NCBI RefSeq assembly: GCF_020283565.1
Contig: NC_060063.1
Span: forward strand, 34,248,635-34,312,634
Reading direction: 5' to 3'
Source: Trifolium pratense
Lineage: Eukaryota > Streptophyta > Magnoliopsida > Fabales > Fabaceae
DNA length: 64,000 bases
Shown here: piece by piece, positions 1 through 12,300 of the stretch
How the letters are laid out: every line of letters begins with the position of its first letter
How positions within the stretch are numbered: the first letter of the stretch is position 1
The notes under the pieces: generated by a model
Told to the model about the DNA's origin: nothing
The model's input: only the letters and a program-made list of their open reading frames with translations
Database searches by the model: none
Program-made: the position numbers and the translations under genes

Positions 1-589
1 AAACAGAAAAGTTCCGCATGCGAAACATACCAAAATACACAAATAAATTCTTCAAACCTTCATATGCTCTTGTCATGTGAAATTTTAGTCCATCTCTCTG
101 TAAAAATATCGATAGGGTCCTACTTAATTCCTATGAAAATGAAACTAGACCCATTTTTTTTTTTTTTTTATAATGAACTAGACCCAAATTTCACAAGACA
201 AATTTGTGTAAAACTTTAACATGTGTATTTTCCAAAGCAACACAGTTGTTTAATATTGATACTAACCTAATGAATTGGTTTCTTAAATTCATATTTTACC
301 CCATTCGAATGAATAACAATTTGTCTGACAACACCCTACTACCTGCATTTGTCATCCTGAAAGAAAGAAACTGAAAATCAAAAACAAGTTCATAATGCTA
401 TGTTGTAGCTCATCTTAGACATAAATTATAGCAAAAGATCCAACAAACTATTTTCATTAGTGACTCCATTTTACTTGCAACGAGCAAATTCAGTTGAAGA
501 AAAAAACCATGGTACAAAAATTCACTGGCTCAATCCTCGATTCCAAAAGTATGCTACACTGCCTTAAACAAAAACATAATTAAAACCTG
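1..589. other. Non-coding 3' flank of the first gene
   Basis: AT-rich sequence downstream of the minus-strand gene that ends at 590. I see no exon-like open frame and no repeat boundary. The part nearest 589 is probably its 3' UTR, but no clear polyadenylation site can be fixed by eye. Confidence 0.5.
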
Positions 590-2189
590 TCAAGGTTTTT
601 TTTTCACCACAGCATATCCAGTGTCTTCAACTTCCTGCAGCAAAATAAACTTAGTTGTTTACATTGTAAAAGTCAATAGGAAAATAAGTTAACAATTCAC
701 ATTAACAAGTAGCGACCTTTCGTTTTTTATTTTTCTTCTTTTGTTTCTTCTGCTTTCTCTTCTTGCATTCCTTTACCACAGGGAGACCATTATGTTCCTC
801 TTCACTAGCATCTGAGTCGCCAAAGGACTCCACATGCCGGACATTTCTTCCAGACATAGAAGTGCCACCTAAAGTTGAAGAGAATCGCAAATGAAAACAC
901 TTAATGACCATCTTACCATTTTAGTTGATGACACAAAATATTAACTTAATGGCTATAATACAAATTTGATTAATGATATGGTTAAAGAAACTTAAAATCC
1001 ATATGTGATAGAAAAGCTTGTCTCTAAGAGATGGTGTTGTGCTTGTGCATGTGTGGACACAAATTATCCTTACATCAGGTTTCTAGCAATTGTACATTAT
1101 AACACAGCATTTCTATAAGGTCAACCTTAGATAAAGCCTCAGATAGTTCCTACAACATTCTTAACATCAAAGAGTAGAAAAAAAAGGAACGAATTTGAAA
1201 ATGTGAAGGGGAGAAAAGAGAAACTAGGTGTTAGTGAGTACAACGCGATTATGATTATCCTAAAGCTGTTCCCATTCATACCATGTAAAACCGAAATAGG
1301 AGATAAGAGGGAAGAGGGAATACATGTAAACTAGCTCTAATCCAGTCATGCACATATGTGCGTGTATGCGAATGCGCAAACAAATGTACACAAGACATTA
1401 GTATATTTTTGTGAATTTTATTGTGTTTATGTGTACCGTACCCTAAACGTATCATATCCTATATTTTTCAAGAAACGGTGTAACATCCCATCAGACATGC
1501 ATTGACTCGTCGTAACGTGTTTGTGCGTCATAGGTTAGAGGAGGAATCACAATGCATTTTTATTAAACATGGCCAAGATCATATGCATCAAATTCTCACA
1601 ACAAGTCAAGCCAAAACCAGCATTCCCACAAAAATCACGAGAGAAAAAAACACAAAATTCATACAAAATATTGCAGTAACAAATTTAAACAAATCACCAA
1701 ATCAATTAACAATCAAATAAAATGAACTATAAATAATCAAATACACTAACAGAGAGAAATTGAATAATTACTTGTATAAACAGTTTGTTTAGCATTATTA
1801 ACAGCAAGTTCAAGAAGATCAGGGTTAATAGATGTCAATCCATTAGGATCCTTCAACTTCCTCTCCAAAAACTTAGCTAAAGCCGCTGCTTTATTCGTAG
1901 TCACAGGTCCACCAGGATGAGCCAATCTGTACCAATCAAAAAAATCAAATCAGACCCAATAAAATTAAAGGAATAAGAAATCAAACCCTGAATTCAAAAT
2001 CAAAAATTGATGAACCAATGGAATTGGGTAAGTTATTAGGAAGTGTAAAATTGAAAGAGAAAAAAGGGGAAAAATGAAAAACCTAGGTTTGGGTTTGTTG
2101 GTACGAGGAAGGGTAGGGAGAGGAGCGAATTTGCTTCCACGAAGTGCTCGTCTTTCATCTTCTGTCAAAGTTTCGATTTCTTTCGACAT
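590..2189 (-). CDS. Small lysine-rich plant protein, four exons, unrecognised family
   Basis: Spliced gene reconstructed from GT-AG junctions. Exon 1 is 2083-2189, exon 2 is 1772-1926, exon 3 is 717-868 and exon 4 is 590-634. Phases 2, 1 and 0 all agree, the exons total 459 bp, and the product is 152 aa. It starts MSKEIETLTEDERRALRGS, followed by a proline-rich stretch and a helical middle segment containing AKFLERKLKDPNGL. Exon 3 gives an acidic serine/glutamate stretch (DSDASEEEHN) and then a very basic tail (KKRKQKKQKKKNKKRK) that looks like a nuclear or nucleolar targeting signal. There is no signal peptide or membrane segment. If the last intron is not removed, translation stops three codons later at 702-704, giving an end in VATC. 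I do not recognise the family, and the nuclear location is inferred from the basic tail only. The last intron's donor (AAAG/GTCGCT) is not a strong consensus, so exon 4 is the least certain part. Confidence 0.72.
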
Positions 2190-2265
2190 TTTCGAATTTT
2201 GGGGATATCTTCAATTTTTCCTACAAAAAAATTGTGTTCTCTTTTTGACTTTCAAATTCAACTTG

Positions 2266-2272
2266 ATTTATA
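2266..2272 (-). promoter_or_regulatory. Candidate TATA box of the small gene
   Basis: The minus strand reads TATAAAT about 77 bp upstream of the start codon at 2189. This is the usual plant spacing for a TATA box followed by a short 5' UTR. No other core element is evident. Confidence 0.4.
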
Positions 2273-3084
2273 GAACCAAAGAAATGGTTTAATTTGACGG
2301 TAGTTTTGTTTGGATCTTTTTCTTAGTTTTTACCGTTTAATTTGACGGTGCACACTGGCAGGTAGTTTTTTTTTTTTTTTTTAAGTCCATAAGGAAATTA
2401 GTGCTCTGAATTGTTTTTATACGGGCCAGATTGGCGCGCCTGCTTGTGTTTAACTTATCTCAAAAAAAAAATATGTTTTATATTATGATGAATTTGTTAA
2501 TAAAAGAATTTTGTTGTTAAAATAAAAAATGTGTCTTATGTTATAGTGAGTTTTTTAATAAAAGATTTTTATCGCTACTAAAAAAATTTAAAGGTATTGT
2601 TAGTATTATGAAAAATCGACACTAAAACTATATCATCTTTATATATATATAGGTATAGATATAAATAAATTGAATATCTTTTTAGCACAAAAAATTAAGG
2701 TTTAATTACAGTTTTGGTACTCCAATTTTCACGATATTGGTCTCCCCCTATTTTAAAATCATTGTACTTAAAAATGGTGGTTTAATTTATTTTAAGTGAT
2801 GCGACATACAACCTGATGATAAATAAATGATTAAAAATCATGAAATTACAGGAAAATACTCAATAAAAAAATTTATTTCAATTTTAAAAAATATTCATTT
2901 TTTAAAGTTAATTAATGAAATGTAAATAATTAATACACCTAGATGAATATATATTATCAAATCGTATGTCATATCATTTAAAAGACTTTAATATGACGGA
3001 CTAGATGTGGCTGAATTGAAACGCAATCTAAAGGATTGTGATTGCGCACAACCTTGATCCGTATGCTACCTCCTTCTCCACGAT
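2273..3084. other. Intergenic AT-rich spacer with relic repeats
   Basis: There is no coding potential. Near 2700-2770 the words GTTTAATTACAGTTTTGGTA and TTGGTCTCCCCC resemble the ends of a legume MITE family, but no second terminus was found. Near 2285-2350 AATTTGACGGT occurs twice around a T-rich stretch. Confidence 0.4.
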
Positions 3085-3342
3085 GATGTTTTCTCTCTCG
3101 ACCCCCCGTAATTCTTTTATACCCCTCAATATTCCAATTTTTCCCTTGTAAAAATCTTCAGTTCGCAGAAACCGAATTTTTTCTAGTGCAATTTCAAAGT
3201 AGATTTCGGTTTCTATAAATCGAAATTTATTTTCAAGGCAAAAAATAACTTCGGTTTACAAATCGAAGTTTTTTGCAAGGGCAAAATAAGAAATTCAAGG
3301 TTATAAAAGAAACACGGAGTCGGGGTCGGGAGAGAAAACATC
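3085..3342. mobile_element. Mutator-like MITE, 258 bp
   Basis: The two ends are inverted copies beginning GATGTTTTCTCTC and continuing through CGACCCC and a TTCTTTTATA stretch. The interior carries further inverted GAAACCGAA / TTCGGTTTC words, so most of the element can fold on itself. It is flanked on both sides by the 9-bp direct repeat CTCCACGAT (3076-3084 and 3343-3351). A 9-bp target duplication is typical of Mutator-superfamily elements. There is no coding capacity. Confidence 0.7.
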
Positions 3343-3351
3343 CTCCACGAT

Positions 3352-4261
3352 TACAATGAATGCCTGTGAATTTGTCAATTTCCACACACACATGATACAT
3401 TTTTTGTTCTTACAATTGTTTTTAATACAACAAAAACTAAATTGTGAATATTTCAGTTAGCTCCACAGTGTTATTATTTTTAGTGTTATTATTTCTTTAT
3501 TTATTTTTCTATAAAGCTGTATTTTTTTTATTTTTTAACAAAATCAGTAATTATTTTTTTAATTTTTTAAAAAAACTGAGTTTTTAATGTTTTTATTTTT
3601 TAAATAAATATCAATATTTTTTTAGTACATAGAATAAAGTTTTTTATTTCAAGAAAATATAATTTATTTTAAAAATTATTCTTTTTAAAATGAAAAGTAA
3701 TCAAATTTAAAATTGAATTTAAGAAATATCCGGTTTTAAATCAAATTTGATAAGTAACCAATTTAAAATCCAATTTATAATTTTAACCAGTTATACAACC
3801 ATAACTAAATTTTAAAACTAGTTTAGTAACCGGTTTTAAATAAAAAGAGGATTTTGTTTTGGATCGTAATCCAAATAAATGGTTTATAAATAGATATGGT
3901 TTGGTTTTGAAGAAAAATCGACCATGAACACCCCTAGCTACACTGTACAAGAATGTGATTATTGGAAATTTTGGGTATATTTCAAAAGTTTATATTATAT
4001 TGTGTCTAATAATTTTTAAATAAGAAAAGTAGAAATATATTTTATCAAGGAAATTATTTTATTTGTGGTTATATTCATTTAGTCTTATTTATCTAAATGA
4101 AAAAACTTTGAATTAGTCTATACATAGGATACCCACTTGTTCCTATTATTTCTCTCACGTTTTCCTTTTCTATATTAACTCCAAATTAATTTTGCTATTT
4201 ACTTGAGATACACCTTTAGTTAATTTCTAATGAATAGGGACTACGGTTTTGTTTCAGACAA
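3352..4261. other. AT-rich spacer
   Basis: Very AT-rich, with poly-T runs and repeated words such as AACCGGTTTTAAAT around 3725-3840. No gene, RNA gene or element boundary is recognised. Confidence 0.4.
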
Positions 4262-4777
4262 AAAGTTTGCGAGTTGAGATCAGCTCCATTGACTTATCCT
4301 CCTTTTCCTCCAGTTTATTGCTAGATCTGTGACATGTGGCAAAAAATAATTTAATGGTCCAGATTTAAAAAGAAAAAAGAAAAGAAAGAACATGTAAACA
4401 TTCCCTCTTCTTCCTTGTACATGCACTGTCACCGTTCATCTTTCTGTTATATCATTCACCGCCGTCAATATCATTGAGATCAGCTTTTTCCGTCCCAACA
4501 CCATTCTCCTCTGTCACCTCTCTTTATCACCGCTTGCCGTCGTCGCCCGTCACCCTCTCTATCCGTTTCACCGTCGTCACCGTCTTTATTATAACAACAA
4601 GTTACAATTTCCCACTTCTCTTTATGATAACAATTGTACATCAGATTTAGTAAAAAAAATAAATAAATTGTGCATCAGATGTGAGGAATTCTCTTTATTA
4701 TAACAACAAGGTAGTAGTACAAAAAAAAAAAATCTGCATAAAAAATGCAGAATCTTCAACATGACCAAAAGGGAAAT

Positions 4778-6501
4778 TTTTTATAAAACATTAGCGTGCA
4801 CAAGCATCACATGATAACCATGACATCCCAACTATGTTGGCACCCCATAATCATCACCTATCATTTGCAGCACCCTAAAAAATTTATTAAAAAGAAAGAA
4901 AAAAGAAACAAACTTGGGGGGACTAGACCAAAACCCAAGGAAACAAAAATACAAGGAACCTGCCACTGCCTCATTAAAAACCTTTCCTGGAAAACCCCAA
5001 GGGATAAAACCAAGGATAAGGGAAAAAGAGTGCAATGGATTTAATGAAATCTAAAAGACGGAAGACCCATTAAATTGCTAATATAATCTCCTTGAACACT
5101 AGGCGGAACATTATCCCACCAATAAAAACCATCAACATTGATGCCTAAAGCAGCCATTTTATCTGCACAACAGTTCCCTTCACGATAAATGTGTGTCACT
5201 CTAAAATGCATGGTTTTAGTCAACTCCAAGCAATTGAACCATCTATTACGGAGCTTCCAAGGGACAATGAGGGAGGACTTAAAAGCTAAATTAACCAATT
5301 GTGAATCGGATTCAAGCCAAAGATAATTCCACCCTTTTGAATGAGCGACCTCAATAGCATTCATAACACCTATAAGCTCAGCATGGAGGGCGTAAGAATT
5401 TCCAATATTAATAGAAAAACCTCCAAGAAAAGTAGCAGTATAGTCTCTAAAAAGACCCCCACAAGAAGCAATACCGGGGTTACCCAGCGCTGAACCATCT
5501 GTGTTGCATTTAACCCAATTATAAAGCGGAGGATGCCACCATACTTCTTTGATGACAGGTGCATTGGGATGATGGACATTGACATTAAAAGCTTTCAAAA
5601 TGACGAATTCCTGCATAGAAACGAAAGAAGATTTTTTAGATAAATTGCCAGATAAAGAAACATTGGAGATAATTGTGTTGATTGCAGATCTCCAATGGAT
5701 AGATTTCCCCTCAAACCTGTGTTGGTTCCTGCACCACCATATAATAGTAAAAATATTAATAACTGCAGCAATAACAACAATTTTACATTGAGAGTTCCAA
5801 TTTTTGTTACAAATATCAAAAATAGAACTAACAGTACTCGTGTCAATTCGCAAGGAAATAACAGAGGCAAACCAATGCCAAATAGCCTTAGAAAAAGAAC
5901 AATCACAAAAAATATGATGTATGGTTTCAGCCTCCTTCCCACAAAGATCGCATTTTGAGACAATATAACAACCTCTATGACAGAGAAGATCATCCGTAGG
6001 TAATCTATTATGCATAATTCTCCACATCAAACAAGATTTAGAAGGAGGAATATCCTCACACCAAATAATTTTAGCCCAAGGAATATGTTGCCCTATAGGC
6101 CTGTGAAACAAGTAAGCATCTTTAAAAGAAAGGACCCCACTATCAGAATGAATCCATCTCAACTCATCGTTAGCTTTAGTAATGGGAATAGTGACAGAAT
6201 TTAATAACGGCACCAAATTAGGATAGATCGAAGTAATAGAGTGAGGAATAAGCCAATGGTCATTAACAATAAAGTGAGCCGCCTTAGCCTGTAAAAGAGC
6301 ATGGGAATGTCGAGGAATATTCAAAAGGTCCACCAAAGGGTCACCCACCCAAGAATCAGTCCAGAAATTAATCTGATCACCCTTACCGAGTTGCCAACAA
6401 GTATTATTAGTAACATTAGATATATGACGCTTGATACCTGACCAAATTGAAGAAGAAATATGATAATCAATAATACCATAACTACGCATCACCCTAGCTC
6501 T
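4778..6501 (-). mobile_element. 5'-truncated LINE (L1-type) insertion
   Basis: The insertion is bounded by the direct repeat CAAAAGGGAAAT (4766-4777 and 6502-6513), a LINE-type target duplication of at least 12 bp. On the minus strand the element ends in a short A-rich tail next to 4778 and starts abruptly in coding sequence at 6501, as expected for incomplete reverse transcription. The 3' UTR lies at about 4778-5040. It sits inside the Mutator-like element and is therefore younger than it. Confidence 0.75.
5041..6501 (-). pseudogene. LINE ORF2 C-terminal part: zf-RVT and RNase H
   Basis: Open frame of about 486 codons lacking the endonuclease and the reverse-transcriptase core, cut off by 5' truncation. 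The N-terminal part has the conserved SSIWSGIK and GDQINFWTDSW words that follow the RT in plant L1 elements. Next comes a zinc-binding zf-RVT region around residues 155-215 (LMWRIMHNRLPTDD, CDLCGKEAETIHHIFCDC). The C-terminus is an RNase H domain with its acidic residues in place: KCNTDGSALGNPG (Asp near 336), HAELIGVMNA, LESDSQLV and EGNCCADKMA. The frame has no internal stop, so the copy is not old, but it cannot mobilise itself. The first in-frame triplet upstream is TTG and no genuine start exists. Confidence 0.82.
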
Positions 6502-7035
6502 CAAAAGGGAAATATTACAAGTTAAAATTACAATCTAAAATTGAAACTTAAAATTACAGCTACAATTGATTATTACAACAAAACAATCCTAAATCTGAAA
6601 CCTAATCGCTCATGGCACTAGTTTGTCCTAAACTGAAATTGGTAAAAATGGAGAAAATGACGGCAAGCGGCGTGGAAGAAAGAGTGAGTGTTGCATCGTG
6701 CGAGGAAGAGGAACAATGAACAAATCATGTGGTATCAGTTTTGTTGCTCTCTTGCTGCAAGATTTCAGTTTTGTTGAAATTTCTTCCTGCTATCATGTCG
6801 TGTAGATTTTCTTAAGTGTGGATTGAAAATTTGTAGATCGAAAAGAGAGGGTGGAATATGGAGGAGTCGTTGAGAGAGAAAATGATTTTCTTCTGTTTTC
6901 TAATCAAGAAAACATACTGATCGCTACTTTTAATCAGAACCGGTTGATTTGCTTTTTGCCACATGTCCCTGATCTAGCAATAGCCCGAGGAAAAGGAGGA
7001 TAAGTCAATGGAGCTGATCTCGACTCAAGTTTTGC

Positions 7036-7675
7036 TGTGTAAAATCTTAATTATTACAATTAAAGGAAAAGGAAGAAAATGAGCTATAGGAAAGGAGCAA
7101 AGTTGTTTATCCAAGTATCAAAAAGTATCATATGCTATTGAGTTTTGTTTAGTTTTTACATTTTTTTTTGTAATGCCTGAGTTACCTACCTTGTTGATAT
7201 TCTTGTGTCTTGATAGCCTCGATACGTTTATCACCGAGAAGAACCGGTTGTATTCTGGGGGAGTTGCGCAATATCTTGCGGATAATTTCTTAGTTAAGTG
7301 ACTACACACCTCCGGTTATTTGTATTCCAGCCATCCGTGCCAACAGTGATAGCCACATATGCTAGAGAGAAACAACTTGAATTTGAAACCAAGCTTCTTA
7401 ATATACGATACCAACACACCCGATCAACCCTTGTGACCATTGCTCGAGCCCTTCATTGGCTGGCTTGACCTCTCAACCCTCTACAAACAAGTCAATTGGG
7501 TTCTCAAGAAACCTCATGGTGTCATTTTCAAGTATATTTGAGAATTGGAAGAGTAAGAGATGCTTGAAATATGCAAATGATTGACTTGTTAGTGTGATGT
7601 TATTTTCTGAATTGAATGTACTGTTTGAATAATTAAGCTACCTAAACTGTAGGCATCAATTGCTCACTTCTCAAC

Positions 7676-7711
<36 letters not shown>

Positions 7712-8920
7712 TTGAAAATTATACAATCTCCTATTGTTAAAAATGACACTTACAAGAAATGGTTGAAGTTAATGAGAAGGTGTGGTGCTAAATTAAGCCT
7801 ATTCTTTGTTTCCTTCCTGCATATGTATTTTCAGTTTACACACAGGTGGATAGTGCCAAAAACCATTTCAAAAGGTTCTGCTGCTGCATGTTGCATATTG
7901 TGCAAGTTTGTTCAAATTGGTATTGTAATTCACATTCAACTAACAACTCTTCAGCTTCCAAAAATCCTCTTCTTCAATAGTCTTGTTTATGACAGATTTT
8001 GTCATGAGATCCTCCTCCTTTTCACCCCGGTTATGACTTTTGTTTAGCTCTCTACTAATCTCAGGTGTAATCTACAGTAGGAAAATTAATATCAATCCCA
8101 ACCACATACTACAAGAAAACAAGAAAAATTAATATCAGCTTAATATTCCAAACGAAACTATCCGAATAGCTTAATATTCAAAAAGAACATTGGACAGCTT
8201 AATTCTCTCCATACAATAACTGCTCTTTCTAAAAGACCCATCAAAGTTTCTTAAAATTGAGAACAAACCCATAAAACAAATCGTGAACTTATATACCACG
8301 CCTCCCCAATTTCCCATACATGTGAGAAGAAAGTTAGCTCATAAAATTCAAATGTGGTTGTAGCAGCTCACTGCAGACTCAGAATATTAAAAATATGTGT
8401 GAATTGGATTTCACTATTTCAGTAACTATGGATGTTTGGATTACCGGTGCAGAATGGCTTTTGAGTAGATTGTATTTGGAAATAATTAATTTTTTGAGAA
8501 TATTCAACAAATGTAATTTTTTCCAAAATAATCTTATCTGTGTAATGTTAAGTAAAATTACCAAAAAGATAGAAAAGTTAAAATCACGATCATTGCGTAT
8601 TAATGCATTTTGGCACAACAGAACAGACATAGGGCAAAAACAAATTTATATCCTGCTTAATGTGCGTTTCACAAAATACCAATGTCAAAAATGCATTATA
8701 TGCCATTTCCATATTCATACATATTATCTTTACCAAAATGACAAATAGTTAAAATGAAGATGCACAGTGCAGATATCCATTTTATTTTCGACAGAAACTC
8801 AAACTATGAGGTAAGAACCAAAATATTTATTACCTTATTTTCATCTCTCCTAAATTGAGTTTTGTGTGGTCTGATTCCTTTATCATGCATTGATGCAAAA
8901 TGTTTCTGGTAAGCTCTATA
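7036..8920. other. Intergenic region with possible exon debris
   Basis: There is no convincing gene. A short plus-strand frame at about 7214-7302 reads like coding sequence (FITEKNRLYSGGVAQYLADN) and ends in a stop. The longer open frames at 7679-8047 and 8395-8748 have AT-rich composition and no domain I recognise. A (GT)n tract lies at 7679. Confidence 0.4.
7679..7708. repeat. (GT)n microsatellite
   Basis: About 15 uninterrupted GT units followed by a T run. It is a simple repeat and likely to vary in length. Confidence 0.9.
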
Positions 8921-9175
8921 TGTTAGGATGCTCATTTGTGTTTGTTGTTTAGTCCAATCTTGTGTGTAAACTGTGTTTTAGTAGTTTACTTGGGCCTTAA
9001 GAAAAGCTGGCCTGCAGCTTGGCCTGGCCTGCCTGCGCGCGCGTGCTTGGCCTGAGCCTGCTGGCCTGCCTTGCTGTGAACTTAAGCCTAAGCTGTTTTG
9101 TGTGTTTGGACTTTGCCTATATATAGGCTTGTATTGTTGTTAGTAATCAATGAGAAGTATAGTTTTACCTTAACA
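8921..9175 (+). repeat. 5' LTR of the young copia element
   Basis: Contains a GC-rich stretch at about 9007-9068 built from repeated GGCCTG/GCCTGC words and a GCGCGCGCG run. The TATA motif lies inside a perfect palindrome, GCCTATATATAGGC (9114-9127), and is the likely core promoter. Confidence 0.92.
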
Positions 9176-9176
9176 A

Positions 9177-9186
9177 TTGGTATCAG
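9177..9186 (+). promoter_or_regulatory. Primer-binding site (initiator tRNA-Met type)
   Basis: TTGGTATCAG directly after the 5' LTR matches the usual plant copia primer site. The match is lost after about 10 bases (TATAATT instead of AGC). Confidence 0.75.
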
Positions 9187-9329
9187 TATAATTTTGGAAT
9201 CGATCCAAACCTCCTCTTTGTGCAATAACCGTAGTTAGTTACACAAAGACCACAAATAACAAATTCAGTTAGTCAGTTACAACAAATTTTTCCATTCTTC
9301 TTTTCAAGAAAGCTTCGATTCTAGCTTCC

Positions 9330-12300
9330 ATGGCTGATTCAAGCAACTATATGCAACCTTCTATACCAAGATTCGATGGCTTCTATGATCATTGGGCCAT
9401 GCTTATGGAAAATTTGTTACGTTCTAAAGAATATTGGGATTTGATCGAGAATGGTGTGATTGTAGCACCTGCAAATGCAACGCAGGAGCAATTGAAGTCA
9501 TCTGAAGAAAGTAGATTGAAAGATCTGAAGGCAAAGAATTATCTGTTTCAAGCAATCGATCGCACGATTCTTGAAACCATTCTTTCTAGAGATACAGCTA
9601 AGGACATTTGGGATTCTATGCGATTGAAGTATCAAGGATCATCAAAAGTGAAGAGAGCTCAGCTGCAAGCTCTGAGAAAGGAATATGAATCTCTGAATAT
9701 GAAGATTGGTGAGTCAATTGATGACTATTTCTCACGCACCCTAACCATTGTTAACAAGATGAAGATGCACGGTGAAACTATGACTCAAGGTACAGTAGTT
9801 GAGAAAATCTTGCGTTCTTTAACTTCAAGATTCAACTATGTAGCTTGTTCAATTGAGGAATCAAATGATGTCACTACTTGGACTGTGGATCAATTGCAAA
9901 GCAGTCTGCTTGTTCATGAACATAGAATGAAAGGTCAAAGAGATGAAGAGCAAGTCTTGAAGGTGAGTAACAATGGTGGTAGAGGGAGAGGGCGTGGAGG
10001 AAGAGATGGTGGTAGAGGGAGAGGACGTGGCAGAGGTAGATTCAACAAAGAAAATGTTGAATGCTACAAATGTCACAAGTTAGGCCATTTTCAGTCTGAA
10101 TGTCCAAGCTGGGATGAAGATAATGCAAACTATGCAGAGTTTGAATTTGATGAGGCTGGAGAAATCTTGCTTATGGCTCAAGGTACTAAAGACTCTGCAA
10201 GCAACAATGACAGTAAGTATGAAATTTGGTTTCTAGATTCAGGATGTAGCAATCATATGGTAGGAAATAAAGATTGGCTGTTTGACTATGATGATAGTTT
10301 TAAAGATTCAGTGAAATTAGGAGATGATTCCAAAATGGCTGTAGTTGGAAAAGGGAATTTGAAGCTGTACATTGCAGGGTATGTTCAAATTCTCACAAAT
10401 GTGTACTATCTCCCTGGTTTGAAGAACAATTTGTTGAGCATAGGTCAACTGCAGCAGAAAAGTCTCACAATAGTGTTCAAGAATGACACTTGCAAGGTGT
10501 ACCATGAAGAAAAGGGATTGATTATGTTCACTCACATGTCAATGAATAGAATGTACATAATCAAAGCACCAGTGTTGATTCCAAATTGTTACAAAGCTAC
10601 CCAATCCAATGATGCTCAGCTTTGGCATCAAAGATATGGACACTTGAGTTTCAAAGGAATCAACATCTTGGCCCAGAAGAAAATGGTACAAGGCCTACCA
10701 TATGTGAAGGAACCAGATCAAAAGTGTGACAGCTGCATGAAGGGAAAGCAACAGAGAGAATCCATGCCAAAGAAAACACTCTGGAGAGCTAGTGAGAAAT
10801 TGCAGCTGGTACACTCTGATATCTGTGGCCCTATCAATCCTGAATCTAATGGCAAGAAAAGATACTTCATCACCTTTATTGATGATCTAAGCAGAAAGAC
10901 ATGGTCTTATTTCTTGAGTGAAAAGTCTGAAGCATTCATTGCCTTTCAGAAGTTCAAGGCTATGGTGGAGAATGAGACTAAACTCAAGATACAATGCTTG
11001 AGAACTGACAGAGGTGGTGAGTATACTTCTACTGCATTTAATGAATATTGTGATGTTCAAGGGATCAGAAGAAAACTTACAGCTGCCTATACACCTCAAC
11101 AGAATGGTGTTTCTGAGAGGAAAAATAGAACTATTATGAATATGGTGAGGAGCATGTTGTCAGAAAAGAATGTACCAAAGAAATTTTGGCCCGAAGCAGT
11201 CAACTGGTCAGTCCACATACTTAATAGATGCCCTACCTTTGCAGTAAAAGATGTTACACCAGAAGAGGCTTGGAGTGGAATCAAACCCTCTGTAAGTCAC
11301 TTTAAAGTTTTTGGTTCCATTGCCTATGTTCATGTACCAGACAATCTAAGGAAAAAGCTTGATGACAAAAGCATTGTCTGCATTCACTTAGGCATAAGTG
11401 ATGAATCCAAAGCCTATAAACTGTATGATCCTTTGAAAGAAAAGATAGTTGTGAGCAAAGATGTAAGATTTGATGAGACAAAACAATGGAATTGGGAAAA
11501 TAAGACAGTTGAAGCAATTAAGGGAAGAGTAGTAATCCCTGACACAGATGCTTGTTCAACAAGCAAACACAGTGAAGAAGGGAATGAAGGTTATGATGAT
11601 CACAATGAACTCTTGAATAGGGATGATAATGATCAAGGAGAACACAATGATGTGAGTGATCAAATTGTTCCAGATTCAGAGAGTAGTGATGAAGAAGATA
11701 ACCCTCCCTTGGATAAAAGAGTTTCAAAAAGACCAGGATACCTTGATGATTTTGTTACAGATGATGCTGAGATGCATAATCTTGCCATTTTTACCCCTAG
11801 CAATGATCCCATCACTTATGAAGAGGCCTGCAAGCATGATATTTGGAGAAAAGCAATGGATGCTGAAATTTCTGCTATTGAAAGTAATGACACTTGGGAG
11901 TTGACTGCATTACCAGTTGGTGTTAAAAGGATTGGAGTGAAATGGATATACAAGACCAAGTACAATGAACAGGGCAAAATTGAAAAATACAAAGCAAGAT
12001 TGGTTGCAAAAGGCTATTCTCAACAGCAAGGCATTGACTACAATGAAGTGTTTGCACCTGTTGCAAGGTGGGACACTATCAGAACTATTCTTGCTATAGC
12101 TGCTTTGAAAAACTGGTATGTGTTTCAGCTTGATGTGAAAAGTGCCTTTTTGCATGGAGAACTCAATGAGGAAGTGTATGTAGATCAGCCTTTAGGGTAT
12201 CAAAAGGAAAACAAGCAGTTGGTGTACAGACTGAAGAAGTCCTTGTATGGATTGAAACAAGCACCTAGAGCTTGGTACAACAAGATAGAAGCTTACTTTA

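Larger units (their letters stand above)
4271..7026. mobile_element. Non-autonomous Mutator-like element with a nested LINE
   Basis: Terminal inverted repeats of about 73 bp, extending imperfectly to about 100 bp, start GAG(T/C)(T/C)GAGATCAGCTCC and end near GACATGTGGCAAAAA. The left copy begins at 4271 and the right copy ends at 7026. The 9 bp outside each end are AAAGTTTGC (4262-4270) and AAGTTTTGC (7027-7035), a slightly decayed 9-bp target duplication. Without the inserted LINE the element is about 1.0 kb and non-coding. No transposase is present, so it would depend on one supplied elsewhere. Confidence 0.7.

Noticed and set aside
1502..1720. 72-codon plus-strand frame
   Set aside because: It falls in the second intron of the minus-strand gene and shows no domain.
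5041..6501. A host gene captured by the Mutator-like element (Pack-MULE)
   Set aside because: The fragment is LINE ORF2 with its own 12-bp target duplication and A-rich end, so it inserted by itself.
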